A DNA stretch of 64,000 bases from Prevotella sp. (GTDB lineage: Bacteria; Bacteroidota; Bacteroidia; Bacteroidales; Bacteroidaceae). The DNA is taken from assembly GCA_016287755.1 (NCBI GenBank), contig JAEEWT010000004.1:148277-212276 (forward strand), written 5' to 3'. Positions 16,656 through 24,925 of the stretch are shown piece by piece. Position 1 is the first letter of the stretch, and each line of letters begins with the position of its first letter. Position numbers and translations under genes: made by a program. The notes under the pieces were generated by a model, which saw only the letters and a list, made by a program, of their open reading frames with translations, had not been told where the DNA came from and searched no databases.

Positions 16656-18017
16656 TTACTTCCTGACCACTTCACGCTCAAAGAAGTCCAGGAAGAAGGG
16701 CCAGTTGGGACCAGCTTCATGACCACCATGATGCTGGCGATAGGTGAGACGACCTTCCATCAGACCGTTGTCCATGCCGGGGAAGAGGTCGGTACCTACG
16801 CCTTTATAACCGAGCAACTCATATACAGGCGACGCCTTGGAGGCAGATATAAACGAACCTACCACATCCTGCCACTTGTCACCGTTCCAGCTACCGGTGG
16901 AGATAAAACAGGCACGTGGGGCGCAGAGTGCTATCAACTCGTGTTGATCTACTGGCAGGTCGTTTTCTGTCATGGGATCGGTTCCGTATTTGATCAGGTT
17001 ACCGCATACCCAGTGGTACTCTTCATGTGAGACAATGTTTCCGATGCTCTCACCGCAGTCGCGACGCCAGCCAGCTGCGCCAGCCTTACCCGAAGAGGCT
17101 ATGAATCCTGCTGCAACACGCTCGTCAAAGGCCATGGCCACGAGTGAAGCCTTACCATAACGAGAAACACCTTCGATGGCGCACTTCGTAGCATCGAAGG
17201 TCTTGTCGGTTTCAAAATAGTCTATCAGACGAGACAATCCCCAACCCCAGGCACGCAGCGAGCCCCAGTCTGTTGGCTGGCGATGCTCTCCCTTGTTGCA
17301 CAGACCGATAATGCCGTTGGTCAGTCCTGATCCAGCATCGGCCTGGATGGACGAAGGGTTGATGGTGGCGGCTGCCCAGCCACGTTCTATCACCATCTGC
17401 TTCCATGATACGCCTCCACCAAAGGTGCGGAGGGGATCACCGCCTCCGAATCCGAATTCGATGATCACGGGTATGTTCTGCTTTCCGTTATCAGGATATA
17501 CCACATTGGCCTGAATCTCGACCTTGATGGAAGGGTAGCTGGAGTTATCGACCGTACCTTTTAGATAACGTACCACCACAGGATTTCCTGCAAAGTCCTT
17601 CTTTTCCTCATTGGTAACTTCCCATTTTACACCTGGTACGTTGTCGGGAATACGACCATAGACATTGTACTCGAACAGTTTTACTATCTCCGGGCGACGT
17701 TCCTTTTGCCACATCTTGGCGCTGGTGACCTTCTTGCCGCTTTCTGTAACGAGCGGATCTGGATAGAAAGGGTAGGGGTTTGCGATGAGCTCATCATAGT
17801 TGGGGTGCTTGCTCTCATCCTGACTGTTAGGCTGGCGACCTTCACGTGGCTGACCGACTCCCACTTTTGCCAGCATGTCGGCATAATCGGCTGCAGCAAT
17901 CTTGCGAAGGCTGTCTTGGTTTGCGCGGTTTCCGCCTCCGAACATGAACTGTGCGTTTGCTGTAAACGGGATGCAAGCCATAAGCATTGCCCCTAAGAAG
18001 AACTTGATGGTTTTCAT
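16656..18017 (-). CDS. CE15-like glucuronoyl esterase, secreted
   Basis: 453 residues. A signal peptide covers 1-22. The nucleophile motif G-V-S-R-Y-G-K near residue 270 corresponds to the GCSRxGK motif of carbohydrate esterase family 15. W-R-R-D-C-G-E near 316 and G-G-H-E-A-G-P-N-W near the C-terminus supply Arg and a candidate catalytic His. Family 15 enzymes cleave ester bonds between glucuronoxylan and lignin. A Cys-to-Val change in the motif is seen in some bacterial members. It has its own promoter and converges on the CotH gene. Confidence 0.85.
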   Translation of the reverse strand: MKTIKFFLGAMLMACIPFTANAQFMFGGGNRANQDSLRKIAAADYADMLAKVGVGQPREGRQPNSQDESKHPNYDELIANPYPFYPDPLVTESGKKVTSAKMWQKERRPEIVKLFEYNVYGRIPDNVPGVKWEVTNEEKKDFAGNPVVVRYLKGTVDNSSYPSIKVEIQANVVYPDNGKQNIPVIIEFGFGGGDPLRTFGGGVSWKQMVIERGWAAATINPSSIQADAGSGLTNGIIGLCNKGEHRQPTDWGSLRAWGWGLSRLIDYFETDKTFDATKCAIEGVSRYGKASLVAMAFDERVAAGFIASSGKAGAAGWRRDCGESIGNIVSHEEYHWVCGNLIKYGTDPMTENDLPVDQHELIALCAPRACFISTGSWNGDKWQDVVGSFISASKASPVYELLGYKGVGTDLFPGMDNGLMEGRLTYRQHHGGHEAGPNWPFFLDFFEREVVRK

Positions 18018-18070
18018 AACTTTATAGTTTAATACTGTACATATTACGAGTAATGATATCTATTTCTGTG

Positions 18071-18210
18071 CAAAGATAGATAAAATCCTTCATATAATGA
18101 CCGGAATTACAAAAAATCGTATTATTTGGCAAATTCATATTAAATCCGACAATTTGTCAAACATAATCTGAGCATATTCTTCCAATATGTTCAAAAAAAG
18201 TGTATCTTTG
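18071..18210. promoter_or_regulatory. divergent promoters (esterase gene / secreted-protein pair)
   Basis: TATCTTTG on the minus strand (18078-18071) precedes the esterase gene, and TATCTTTG on the plus strand (18203-18210) precedes the pair at 18236. The AT-rich sequence between them shows nothing else. Confidence 0.6.
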
Positions 18211-18235
18211 CAGCAAATTTCTAAAAACTACGTAT

Positions 18236-18610
18236 ATGAAGAAACTATTTCTATTTTTGATGCTCCTGTTAGGAACATTTACAGCTCATGCAGAGGATTA
18301 CCCCTATCTGACCTTTCAGATGACCGATGGGGCGAGGGTATCTGTATCGTCATCGTCACTAACCATTTCCATCTCAGGAACGACACTGAAAGCTGGTGAT
18401 CAGTCGTTCACCGTTTCGAATCTGAGTAAGATGTATTTCTCTGACCATGACGAATCAACAGGCATCGAAACGCTCTATGTTTCTGACTGGAATGAAATAA
18501 CAGACATATACGACCTGAATGGTAAGAAGGTAACGAAAAACCAGATGCAGAAAGGCGTATATGTGGTACGTAGCAAGAAAGGAACCCATAAAATGACAGT
18601 GAACCCATGA
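18236..18610 (+). CDS. small secreted protein with Por-like tail
   Basis: 124 residues from ATG 18236 (signal peptide MKKLFLFLMLLLGTFTAHA), 25 nt after the -7 box; the longer frame would overlap that box. Residues 22-75 form a beta module (LTISISGTTLKAGDQSFTV, then LSKMYFSD) that resembles the N-terminal module of the next protein. The tail I-Y-D-L-N-G-K-K-V ... G-V-Y-V-V-R looks like a type A sorting domain. Its stop overlaps the next start (ATGA at 18607-18610), so the two are translated together. Confidence 0.7.
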   Translation: MKKLFLFLMLLLGTFTAHAEDYPYLTFQMTDGARVSVSSSSLTISISGTTLKAGDQSFTVSNLSKMYFSDHDESTGIETLYVSDWNEITDIYDLNGKKVTKNQMQKGVYVVRSKKGTHKMTVNP

Positions 18611-20160
18611 AAAAGATACTGACTCTCTTTGCCGTAATGCTCGTTGTCCTTACGGCATCAGCTCAAACGCTGAACATAACGGTAGGTAATGTGACTTATC
18701 AGTACCCTGCTTCGCAAACAGGTGATATGACCTTCTCAGGTGGTAACACGGTAACCATTATGGGTAAGGCTTTCAAACTCAATGATGTCAGTAGCATCAT
18801 CGTGGATAACACAGAAGTGACCGATGGTACTGTAGGTGTTGTTTATGAAGGTACATCTGCTAAGGTGTTCGTAGCTGGCAACATCGCTCAATACATAACA
18901 CCCTCCATCAGAGGTGCCCATGTTTCTATTGATCAGAGCAGCTCGCTGGAAGAGGAGGTTACCTATACACTGTCGGGCTCATCATCTGACGGTGAGTTTT
19001 ATGCAACGGGATACTACAAGTCAACCGTCGAACTGAACGGACTGACGTTGACTAACTCTTCTCCTGTCTATAGCGGTGCTGCTGTGTGCATACAGAACGG
19101 TAAGCGCATCAAGGTAAAAGTGATTACAGGTACCACAAATACGCTTGTGGATGCTGCCAACGGTTCGCAGAAGGGCTGTCTATATATTAAGGGACATGCC
19201 GAGTTTGCCCAGAAAGGTACGCTGAATGTGAAGGGCAATGTAAAACATGCCATCAAGACTGGTGAGTACTTCTCCATCAAGAATGCCACCATCAACGTGA
19301 CATCTTCAGTAGGCGACGGTATCTCGTGCAACGAATACTTCCTCATGGAAAGTGGCACCATCAACATCAGTGGTGTTGAGGATGACGGTATCCAGTGTGA
19401 AATCGATGGTGATAGCTCTACTGGTGAGACTACCGATCATGAAGATGAAGACAGTGGTAACATCTATATCACCGGTGGTTCTATCAATGTTGCCTGCACT
19501 GCCGCATCTGCAAATGGCATCAAGAGCGACGGTGCTATCACCATCAGCGATGGTACCATCAATGTTTCCTCAACGGGTAATAAGGGTGAGGGTGTTGAGT
19601 GTGAGAACTCTTTGAAGATCAGCGGTGGTCATATTACCATCAATAGTTACGATGATGCCATCAACACTGGTCAGGACATCACCATCAGCGGCGGCTATGT
19701 CTTTGCCCGCTCTACTAACAACGACGGTATCGATGCCAATGGTGACTGCTACATCAAGGGCGGTGTGGTATATGCAATTGGTGGAGCTGAACCGGAGGTG
19801 GCTATCGATGCGAACAGCGAGGATCGTAAGAAACTCTACGTGCAAGGTGGTACTGTCATAGCTGTTGGAGGGATAGAGAAAGGAGCCAGCATCTCCGGCG
19901 GTACATGCATGAGCACTACTTCGTGGACTGCCAATAGCTGGCATGCACTGTATAGTGGCAGCAATCTTGCTTTGGCATTCCAGACTCCGAGCAAGCCGTC
20001 TGGTAGAGGTGGTAACCAGCAACTTGTTGTATATACCTCGTCCACACCTTCGCTGCAGTCGGGTGTTTCCGTCAGTGGTGGAACAGCCTACTTCGGCGGT
20101 ATGGCAAACGTTGGCGGTACAGTCAGTGGCGGTTCTTCAGTCAAACTGAACAACTGGTAA
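18607..20160 (+). CDS. Cthe_2159-like (DUF4353) secreted beta-helix protein
   Basis: 517 residues. Signal peptide at 1-19. An N-terminal beta module spans 20-75. From about 100 to 440 there are many short repeats with I-x-G-G-x-I/V-x-I/V and D-D-G-I/D-A-I/N-G-I turns (GDGISCNEYF, EDDGIQCEID, SANGIKSDGA, YDDAINTG, NNDGIDANGD), the pattern of a right-handed parallel beta-helix as in Cthe_2159, a polygalacturonate-binding protein. The Asp-rich turns are likely calcium sites. The Gly/Ser-rich C-terminus has no obvious sorting motif. It probably binds an acidic polysaccharide at the cell surface. Confidence 0.8.
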   Translation: MKKILTLFAVMLVVLTASAQTLNITVGNVTYQYPASQTGDMTFSGGNTVTIMGKAFKLNDVSSIIVDNTEVTDGTVGVVYEGTSAKVFVAGNIAQYITPSIRGAHVSIDQSSSLEEEVTYTLSGSSSDGEFYATGYYKSTVELNGLTLTNSSPVYSGAAVCIQNGKRIKVKVITGTTNTLVDAANGSQKGCLYIKGHAEFAQKGTLNVKGNVKHAIKTGEYFSIKNATINVTSSVGDGISCNEYFLMESGTINISGVEDDGIQCEIDGDSSTGETTDHEDEDSGNIYITGGSINVACTAASANGIKSDGAITISDGTINVSSTGNKGEGVECENSLKISGGHITINSYDDAINTGQDITISGGYVFARSTNNDGIDANGDCYIKGGVVYAIGGAEPEVAIDANSEDRKKLYVQGGTVIAVGGIEKGASISGGTCMSTTSWTANSWHALYSGSNLALAFQTPSKPSGRGGNQQLVVYTSSTPSLQSGVSVSGGTAYFGGMANVGGTVSGGSSVKLNNW

Positions 20161-20202
20161 GGTGACGGAACGACTATAGTATGTCGCTTAACACTTCTCT
20201 CT

Positions 20203-21369
20203 ATGCATATTGACAGACAGACCTTCGATGGGGTGCAAACCCCGGTATATGTACTGGAAGAGGAACTGCTGCGCAGGAACCTGCAACTGATTGCGGGTGT
20301 AGCAGAAGATGCAGGGGTGGAAATCATCCTGGCATACAAGGCGTATGCGCTGTGGAAGACCTTTCCCATCTTCCGGGAGTATATCCATGCTACTACAGCC
20401 AGTTCGTTGTATGAGGCAAGACTGGCAGCAGAAGAGTTTGGGGAGAAGGCGCACACCTATTCGCCTGCCTATACCGATAAGGACTTTGATGAGATCGTTC
20501 GCTGCTCCAGTCATCTGACCTTCAACTCGCTGTCGCAGTATGAACGTTTCCATGAACGCATAGAGGGAAAGTGCTCTATCGGACTGCGTATCAACCCCGG
20601 CTATTCGGAGGTGGAAACACTGCTCTATAACCCTTGTGCCCCTGGAACCCGCTTTGGGGTGCGTGCCGACAAGTTGCCGAAACAGCTGCCGAATGATATA
20701 GAGGGTTTCCATTGTCATTGTCATTGCGAGAGCGGAGCGGATGTGTTTGAACGCACGTTGGCGCATATTGAGGAACAGTTTTCGCCTTGGTTCGACCAAC
20801 TGAAATGGATTAACTTTGGTGGAGGGCATCTCATGACAAGGAAAGACTATGATGTGCCCCACCTTATTTATATATTAAAAGGACTCAAACAGCGTTATCC
20901 CCACCTGAGGGTTATCCTCGAGCCAGGAAGCGCCTTTGCTTGGCAAACCGGTCCGCTGGTAGCTGAAGTGGTTGACATCGTGGAGGACCAGGGAATCCGT
21001 ACGGCCATTCTTAACGTCAGCTTCACTTGTCATATGCCCGACTGTCTTGAAATGCCTTACTATCCCGAAGTGAGAGGTGCTAAACATATAGATCCTTCTT
21101 CATTCCACACTCCACACTCCTCATTCCACACTTATCGATTAGGCGGTAACAGTTGTCTCAGCGGCGACTATATGGGCTTCTGGCAGTTCGATCATGAACT
21201 GAGGGTGGGAGAGCGCATCATCTTCGAGGATATGCTGCACTATACCACCGTGAAGACCAATATGTTCAACGGCGTGCCTCATCCTGCCATTGCTTTCCTG
21301 CATGCCGACGGTGAACTGGAAATGCTGAGGGAATACAGCTATGAGGATTATAAAAATCGCATGGATTGA
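20203..21369 (+). CDS. nspC: carboxynorspermidine decarboxylase
   Basis: 388 residues, fold type III PLP enzyme. The PLP lysine is Lys46 in L-A-Y-K-A-Y-A-L. H-C-H-C-H-C-E-S-G near 170 and E-P-G-S-A-F-A-W near 245 bind phosphate and cofactor. G-G-N-S-C-L-S-G-D near 315 gives the catalytic Cys and Asp of the substrate site. It makes norspermidine or spermidine from the carboxy precursor. Oddly, residues about 300-311 (SSFHTPHSSFHT) come from an in-frame heptanucleotide repeat at 21099-21133, just before the catalytic Cys loop. The partner dehydrogenase is not next to it. Confidence 0.92.
   Translation: MHIDRQTFDGVQTPVYVLEEELLRRNLQLIAGVAEDAGVEIILAYKAYALWKTFPIFREYIHATTASSLYEARLAAEEFGEKAHTYSPAYTDKDFDEIVRCSSHLTFNSLSQYERFHERIEGKCSIGLRINPGYSEVETLLYNPCAPGTRFGVRADKLPKQLPNDIEGFHCHCHCESGADVFERTLAHIEEQFSPWFDQLKWINFGGGHLMTRKDYDVPHLIYILKGLKQRYPHLRVILEPGSAFAWQTGPLVAEVVDIVEDQGIRTAILNVSFTCHMPDCLEMPYYPEVRGAKHIDPSSFHTPHSSFHTYRLGGNSCLSGDYMGFWQFDHELRVGERIIFEDMLHYTTVKTNMFNGVPHPAIAFLHADGELEMLREYSYEDYKNRMD
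21099..21133 (+). repeat. in-frame heptanucleotide repeat inside nspC
   Basis: Five consecutive 7-mers read TTCATTC, CACACTC, CACACTC, CTCATTC, CACACTT. They resemble the heptad-period spacers found in front of several other genes in this window but lie within coding sequence. Confidence 0.75.
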
Positions 21370-21388
21370 AAAAAAAGCGGAGAAAAGT

Positions 21389-21419
21389 TTTGGTGATTCA
21401 GGAAAATGTATTACCTTTG
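21389..21419 (+). promoter_or_regulatory. promoter of the tRNA cluster
   Basis: TTTG at 21389-21392 and TACCTTTG at 21412-21419 are 19 nt apart, a near-ideal promoter, 113 nt before the first tRNA. Confidence 0.7.
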
Positions 21420-21532
21420 CATCCGCAATCGAGAGAGATAGCTTATAACAATGCGGAATTTTCGTGCAAGCGAGAGCAAAAAGTTCACTTTCTGCCGAGC
21501 GTAGCCGAAAAAACCGATTGTTCGTAGAACAA

Positions 21533-21605
21533 GCGGAAATAGCTCAGTTGGTAGAGCACAACCTTGCCAAGGTTGGGGTCGCGGGTCCGAGTCCCGTTTT
21601 CCGCT
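21533..21605 (+). tRNA. tRNA-Gly (GCC), first copy
   Basis: 73 nt. Acceptor GCGGAAA pairs with TTTCCGC. D-loop AGCTCAGTTGGTAGAGC and T-arm GGTCCGAGTCCC are canonical. The anticodon loop TTGCCAA gives GCC. A CCA follows directly at 21606-21608, unlike the second copy. Confidence 0.97.
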
Positions 21606-21656
21606 CCACACATTCTGAATGACAACGAAGAATAAACATCGTTTGTTCGCGTGTTT

Positions 21657-21738
21657 GCCCAGGTGGCGGAATTGGTAGACGCGCACGTTTCAGGTGCGTG
21701 TGCCGCGAGGTGTGCAGGTTCGAGTCCTGTTCTGGGCA
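21657..21738 (+). tRNA. tRNA-Leu (CAG)
   Basis: 82 nt, class II. Acceptor GCCCAGG pairs with TCTGGGC (one G-U). The D-arm is GGCGGAATTGGTAGACGC, the anticodon loop TTCAGGT gives CAG, and the variable arm is long. Discriminator A; no encoded CCA. Confidence 0.95.
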
Positions 21739-21764
21739 CTATGTCATTCAGAATGCTTTTTGTT

Positions 21765-21848
21765 GGAGAGGTGGCGGAATTGGTAGACGCGCTACTTTGA
21801 GGGGGTAGTGTCAAGTGCGACGTGGGAGTTCGAGTCTCCTCCTCTTCA
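21765..21848 (+). tRNA. tRNA-Leu (GAG)
   Basis: 84 nt, class II. Acceptor GGAGAGG pairs with CCTCTTC (one G-U). The anticodon loop TTGAGGG gives GAG, with a long variable arm and discriminator A. Confidence 0.94.
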
Positions 21849-21866
21849 CTTTAGTCTGAAAAACAA

Positions 21867-21939
21867 GCGGAAATAGCTCAGTTGGTAGAGCACAACCTTG
21901 CCAAGGTTGGGGTCGCGGGTCCGAGTCCCGTTTTCCGCT
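21867..21939 (+). tRNA. tRNA-Gly (GCC), second copy
   Basis: 73 nt and identical to the copy at 21533-21605, but without an encoded CCA (the following bases are CTT). The four tRNAs are closely spaced and probably cotranscribed. Confidence 0.97.
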
Positions 21940-22001
21940 CTTTATGAAAGAGATCTTCCTTTTGTTGGAAGGTAGTGATAACAAAGAAAAACAAACCCTA
22001 A

Positions 22002-22547
22002 ATGAATCTGTATTTAAGGTATTTTGATAATGAGACATTGGTGTATAATGTCGAAGAGGCTATCGATTTTCTGAAGTCTATTCCTGAGATTGGAATGACT
22101 CCGGAACTGGAAGCCGACGTGCGTGATTATATTGGAAGCGAAGTGTACTATCCCAAGAGATATAAGGTACGTCCCCGTGTGTATTTCATCATCATCAAGA
22201 CTGAAGCCGCTACCATGATGGACTTCAAGCAAAAGAAAGCGCTGCGCTCGAATGCTCCTGAAGGCGATCACCGTGAAACAGTTGCTCCAGCCGTGGCACG
22301 ACTGAGTGAGAAACGTGAGGGTTGGTATGAGGCTTCGTTGACATTCAAACGGGTGGTACTGATTCCATCAACTGGGAAGCATGAATACCGCGACACACAG
22401 TTCGTGGCTAACGTGAAGGCTTTTAGCGGACAGGATGCTTATAACAGGGTGGTGGAACATCTGCGTGAGAGAGTTGATAATCGCAGCCAGTTCCCCTCAG
22501 CCAAGGGTAAGAACTTCAAGTTCAAGTACTTGGGAATGTGGAAATAA
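22002..22547 (+). CDS. conserved-looking hypothetical protein upstream of ssb
   Basis: 181 residues, soluble, with no signal or membrane segment. It has an acidic helical N-terminus (VEEAIDFLKSIPEIGMTPELE), a basic middle (KQKKALRSN), and a mixed C-terminal half (WYEASLTFKRVVLIP, KYLGMWK). I do not recognise the family. It is 30 nt ahead of ssb and begins a four-gene run ending with the PPTase, so a role in DNA metabolism is possible only by neighbourhood. Confidence 0.65.
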   Translation: MNLYLRYFDNETLVYNVEEAIDFLKSIPEIGMTPELEADVRDYIGSEVYYPKRYKVRPRVYFIIIKTEAATMMDFKQKKALRSNAPEGDHRETVAPAVARLSEKREGWYEASLTFKRVVLIPSTGKHEYRDTQFVANVKAFSGQDAYNRVVEHLRERVDNRSQFPSAKGKNFKFKYLGMWK

Positions 22548-22577
22548 ATTATTGTTGAACCTATCCATTTGAATACG

Positions 22578-22985
22578 ATGAATAAAGTAATGCTTATTGG
22601 AAATGTCGGAAAGGATCCTGAAGTACGCTATTATGAACAGGATCAGGCCGTGGCTCAGGTTAGATTAGCCACAACAGAGAAAGGCTATACACTGCAAAAT
22701 GGAACGCAGGTTCCTGACAGGACCGACTGGCATAACGTTGTTTTTTTCAGAGGACTGGCCAAGGTGGTTGAGAAATATGTGCATAAGGGCGACAAGCTGT
22801 ATGTGGAAGGAAGAATACGCTATCGCAGTTATGACGACCAAAAGGGCATCAAACAATATGTAACTGAAATCTATGCGGATAACATGGAGATGCTCAGTCC
22901 GAGACAAAACTCACCTGCAGAACAGCCGACTATGGTTTCTGAAAGTCCCATTCAACCGGAAGATAATGATCGACTTCCCTTTTAA
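22578..22985 (+). CDS. ssb: single-stranded DNA-binding protein
   Basis: 135 residues from ATG 22578; the TTG at 22569 is less likely because SSB begins M-N-K-V-x-L-I-G-N-V-G-K-D-P-E. An OB fold covers 1-110 (RLATTEKGY, DWHNVVFFRGLA, VEGRIRYRSY). A short Pro/Glu-rich tail ends D-R-L-P-F, the acidic tip that binds partner proteins. It protects single-stranded DNA in replication and repair. gldE follows after 3 nt. Confidence 0.95.
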   Translation: MNKVMLIGNVGKDPEVRYYEQDQAVAQVRLATTEKGYTLQNGTQVPDRTDWHNVVFFRGLAKVVEKYVHKGDKLYVEGRIRYRSYDDQKGIKQYVTEIYADNMEMLSPRQNSPAEQPTMVSESPIQPEDNDRLPF

Positions 22986-22988
22986 TGT

Positions 22989-24323
22989 ATGAATCCATCA
23001 TTTTTTGTTGAAATAGCCCAAACGACAGAGATTCTGCCTCTTACTACGGGCGTTGTAGTGGCTGCCGTCTTGGCAGCCCTGCTGCTTATTGTATCAGGAT
23101 TAGCCAGCGGTTCCGAAATCGCTATCTTCAGTCTTTCGCCGACGGATGTCGCTGAACTGGACGGGGAGAAACGCAGTGCGGACGAGATGATTCAGTGTCT
23201 GCGTGAAGACTCGGAACGTACGCTTGCCACGATCCTGATTGCCAATAATTTTGTGAACGTGACCATTATCATGCTCTTTAACTATGTCTTCTCACACCTG
23301 GTGGTGTTTAAGCAGACATGGGTGGAGTTCGTGTGTATATCGGTACTGCTGACATTCCTCCTCCTGCTGTTTGGAGAGATTATACCAAAGGTGTTTGCCC
23401 GTCAGAACTCATTGTCGTTCTGTCGCCGCGTGGCTAATTCCATTATGTTCTTCAGAAAACTGTTCTGGCCCTTGGAGAATGTGCTGCTTAGCAGCGGTTT
23501 CCTAGCAGAGAGGGTGCTGCAGCCCGACAGTCATATACTGAGTGTGGATGATCTGGAGCAGGCATTGGATCTGACCGACAAGGAGGAGATCAAGGATGAT
23601 CAGCGCATGCTGAGGGGTATCATCCGCTTCAGTGATGAGACCGTGAAAGAGGTGATGACCAGTAGGCAGGATGTGGTTGACCTGAATATCAAGAGTAGTT
23701 TCCGCGATGTACTGCAGTGCATTGTGGAGAATAACTATAGTAGGATTCCGGTGTATCAGAACAACTCTGATAATATCCGTGGTGTGCTCTACATCAAAGA
23801 CTTATTGCCACATCTCGGTAAACCGTCCACATTCCGCTGGCAGAGTCTGATCCGTTCGCCATACTTTGTTCCCGAAACGAAGAAGATTGACGACCTGCTC
23901 CGTGAGTTCCAGGAGAACAAGGTGCATATTGCTATCGTTGTAGATGAGTTCGGCGGCACCAGTGGTATCGTTACCTTGGAGGACATCTTGGAGGAGATTG
24001 TAGGTGAGATCAATGATGAGTACGATGATGAAGAGAAGACTTACACTCGACTGAATAAGAATACTTATATCTTTGAGGGTAAGACCTTGTTGAGCGATTT
24101 CTGCCGAATCCTCGAGGTGAACGATGAGGAGTTTGCCGAAGTGGAAGGCGATGCAGATACATTGGCCGGTCTCTTGCTGGAAATCAAAGGTGATTTCCCT
24201 GTCATTCATGAGAAACTGGAATATCGGAACTATTTGTTCGAGATAATGGAACTGGAGGAACGACGAATCTCACGGGTAAAGGTTGTGATTCGTGAGAAGA
24301 ACGACGAGCCGACAGACAAATAA
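22989..24323 (+). CDS. gldE: GldE-like CorC/HlyC-family membrane protein with CBS pair
   Basis: 444 residues. A CNNM-type membrane domain covers about 15-190 (several helices, G-S-E-I-A-I-F-S-L-S at 40-49 and F-G-E-I-I-P-K-V-F-A near 125). Two CBS domains lie at about 205-330 (VMTSRQDVVDLN, YSRIPVYQNN, G-V-L-Y-I-K-D-L), and a CorC/HlyC C-terminal domain at 345-435. The order ssb-gldE-PPTase is common in Bacteroidetes, where this paralogue is named GldE. In non-gliding species the function is probably divalent-ion transport or gliding-complex support; it cannot be decided here. Confidence 0.85.
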   Translation: MNPSFFVEIAQTTEILPLTTGVVVAAVLAALLLIVSGLASGSEIAIFSLSPTDVAELDGEKRSADEMIQCLREDSERTLATILIANNFVNVTIIMLFNYVFSHLVVFKQTWVEFVCISVLLTFLLLLFGEIIPKVFARQNSLSFCRRVANSIMFFRKLFWPLENVLLSSGFLAERVLQPDSHILSVDDLEQALDLTDKEEIKDDQRMLRGIIRFSDETVKEVMTSRQDVVDLNIKSSFRDVLQCIVENNYSRIPVYQNNSDNIRGVLYIKDLLPHLGKPSTFRWQSLIRSPYFVPETKKIDDLLREFQENKVHIAIVVDEFGGTSGIVTLEDILEEIVGEINDEYDDEEKTYTRLNKNTYIFEGKTLLSDFCRILEVNDEEFAEVEGDADTLAGLLLEIKGDFPVIHEKLEYRNYLFEIMELEERRISRVKVVIREKNDEPTDK

Positions 24324-24328
24324 ACAGT

Positions 24329-24925
24329 ATGCCTTTACTGAGAGTGACGCATATCGATGAGCATGTCATCCTCGGCATCTGGGAGATGACAGAGCATCCG
24401 TCGGCATTCCCTGAGTGGTATGAGGAGGCCCGTAAACGGTTTCATGCTGAAGGGAGGCAACGGGAGTATGTATGTGTGCGTGCCTTATTACGCCAGATGA
24501 CCGATGGTGATGCGTCATGGGCCATCTCTCATGAACAAAGTGGAAAACCTGTTCTGCAGAATGGATGGAAGATCAGTATCAGTCATACGAAAGGCTTCTG
24601 CTGTGTAATCATATCGCCCGACCATGAAGTGGCGGTGGACATTGAATATACCAGTGATCGCGTGAACAGAATAGCGCATATGTTCATCAGAGAGGATGAA
24701 CAGGCAGATACCATAGATGAGAAACTGATTCATTGGAGTGCGAAGGAAACCATGTACAAGCTGTACTCTTCCGACCGACTGGCGTTGGATGAGATACGGC
24801 TCCTTCGCTTTTCCTTGCAGAAGCAGGGTGTTGTGCTAACGGAGAATATGCGGCGCAACGCCACCGTAGAGATAAATTATGAGATTACGCCTTCTTTTGT
24901 TCTGACTTACGCTGTTCTGACTTAG
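24329..24925 (+). CDS. 4'-phosphopantetheinyl transferase superfamily protein
   Basis: 198 residues. V-A-V-D-I-E near 107-112 supplies the Mg-binding Asp and Glu. H-W-S-A-K-E-T-M-Y-K-L near 137-147 is the (W/F)xxKExxxK motif. S-I-S-H-T near 89 binds CoA. It transfers phosphopantetheine from CoA to carrier proteins (Sfp-like rather than AcpS-like). The last 41 nt overlap the end of the convergent helicase gene. Confidence 0.88.
   Translation: MPLLRVTHIDEHVILGIWEMTEHPSAFPEWYEEARKRFHAEGRQREYVCVRALLRQMTDGDASWAISHEQSGKPVLQNGWKISISHTKGFCCVIISPDHEVAVDIEYTSDRVNRIAHMFIREDEQADTIDEKLIHWSAKETMYKLYSSDRLALDEIRLLRFSLQKQGVVLTENMRRNATVEINYEITPSFVLTYAVLT

Noticed and set aside
21411..22038. Minus-strand frames across the tRNA genes (containing repeated RDPRPQPWQG segments)
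   Set aside because: The repeated peptide is only the antisense of the two identical tRNA-Gly genes.
24885..24925. Frameshift suspected at the overlapping ends of the PPTase and helicase genes
   Set aside because: Both proteins have complete family features; a 41-nt convergent overlap of C-termini is acceptable.
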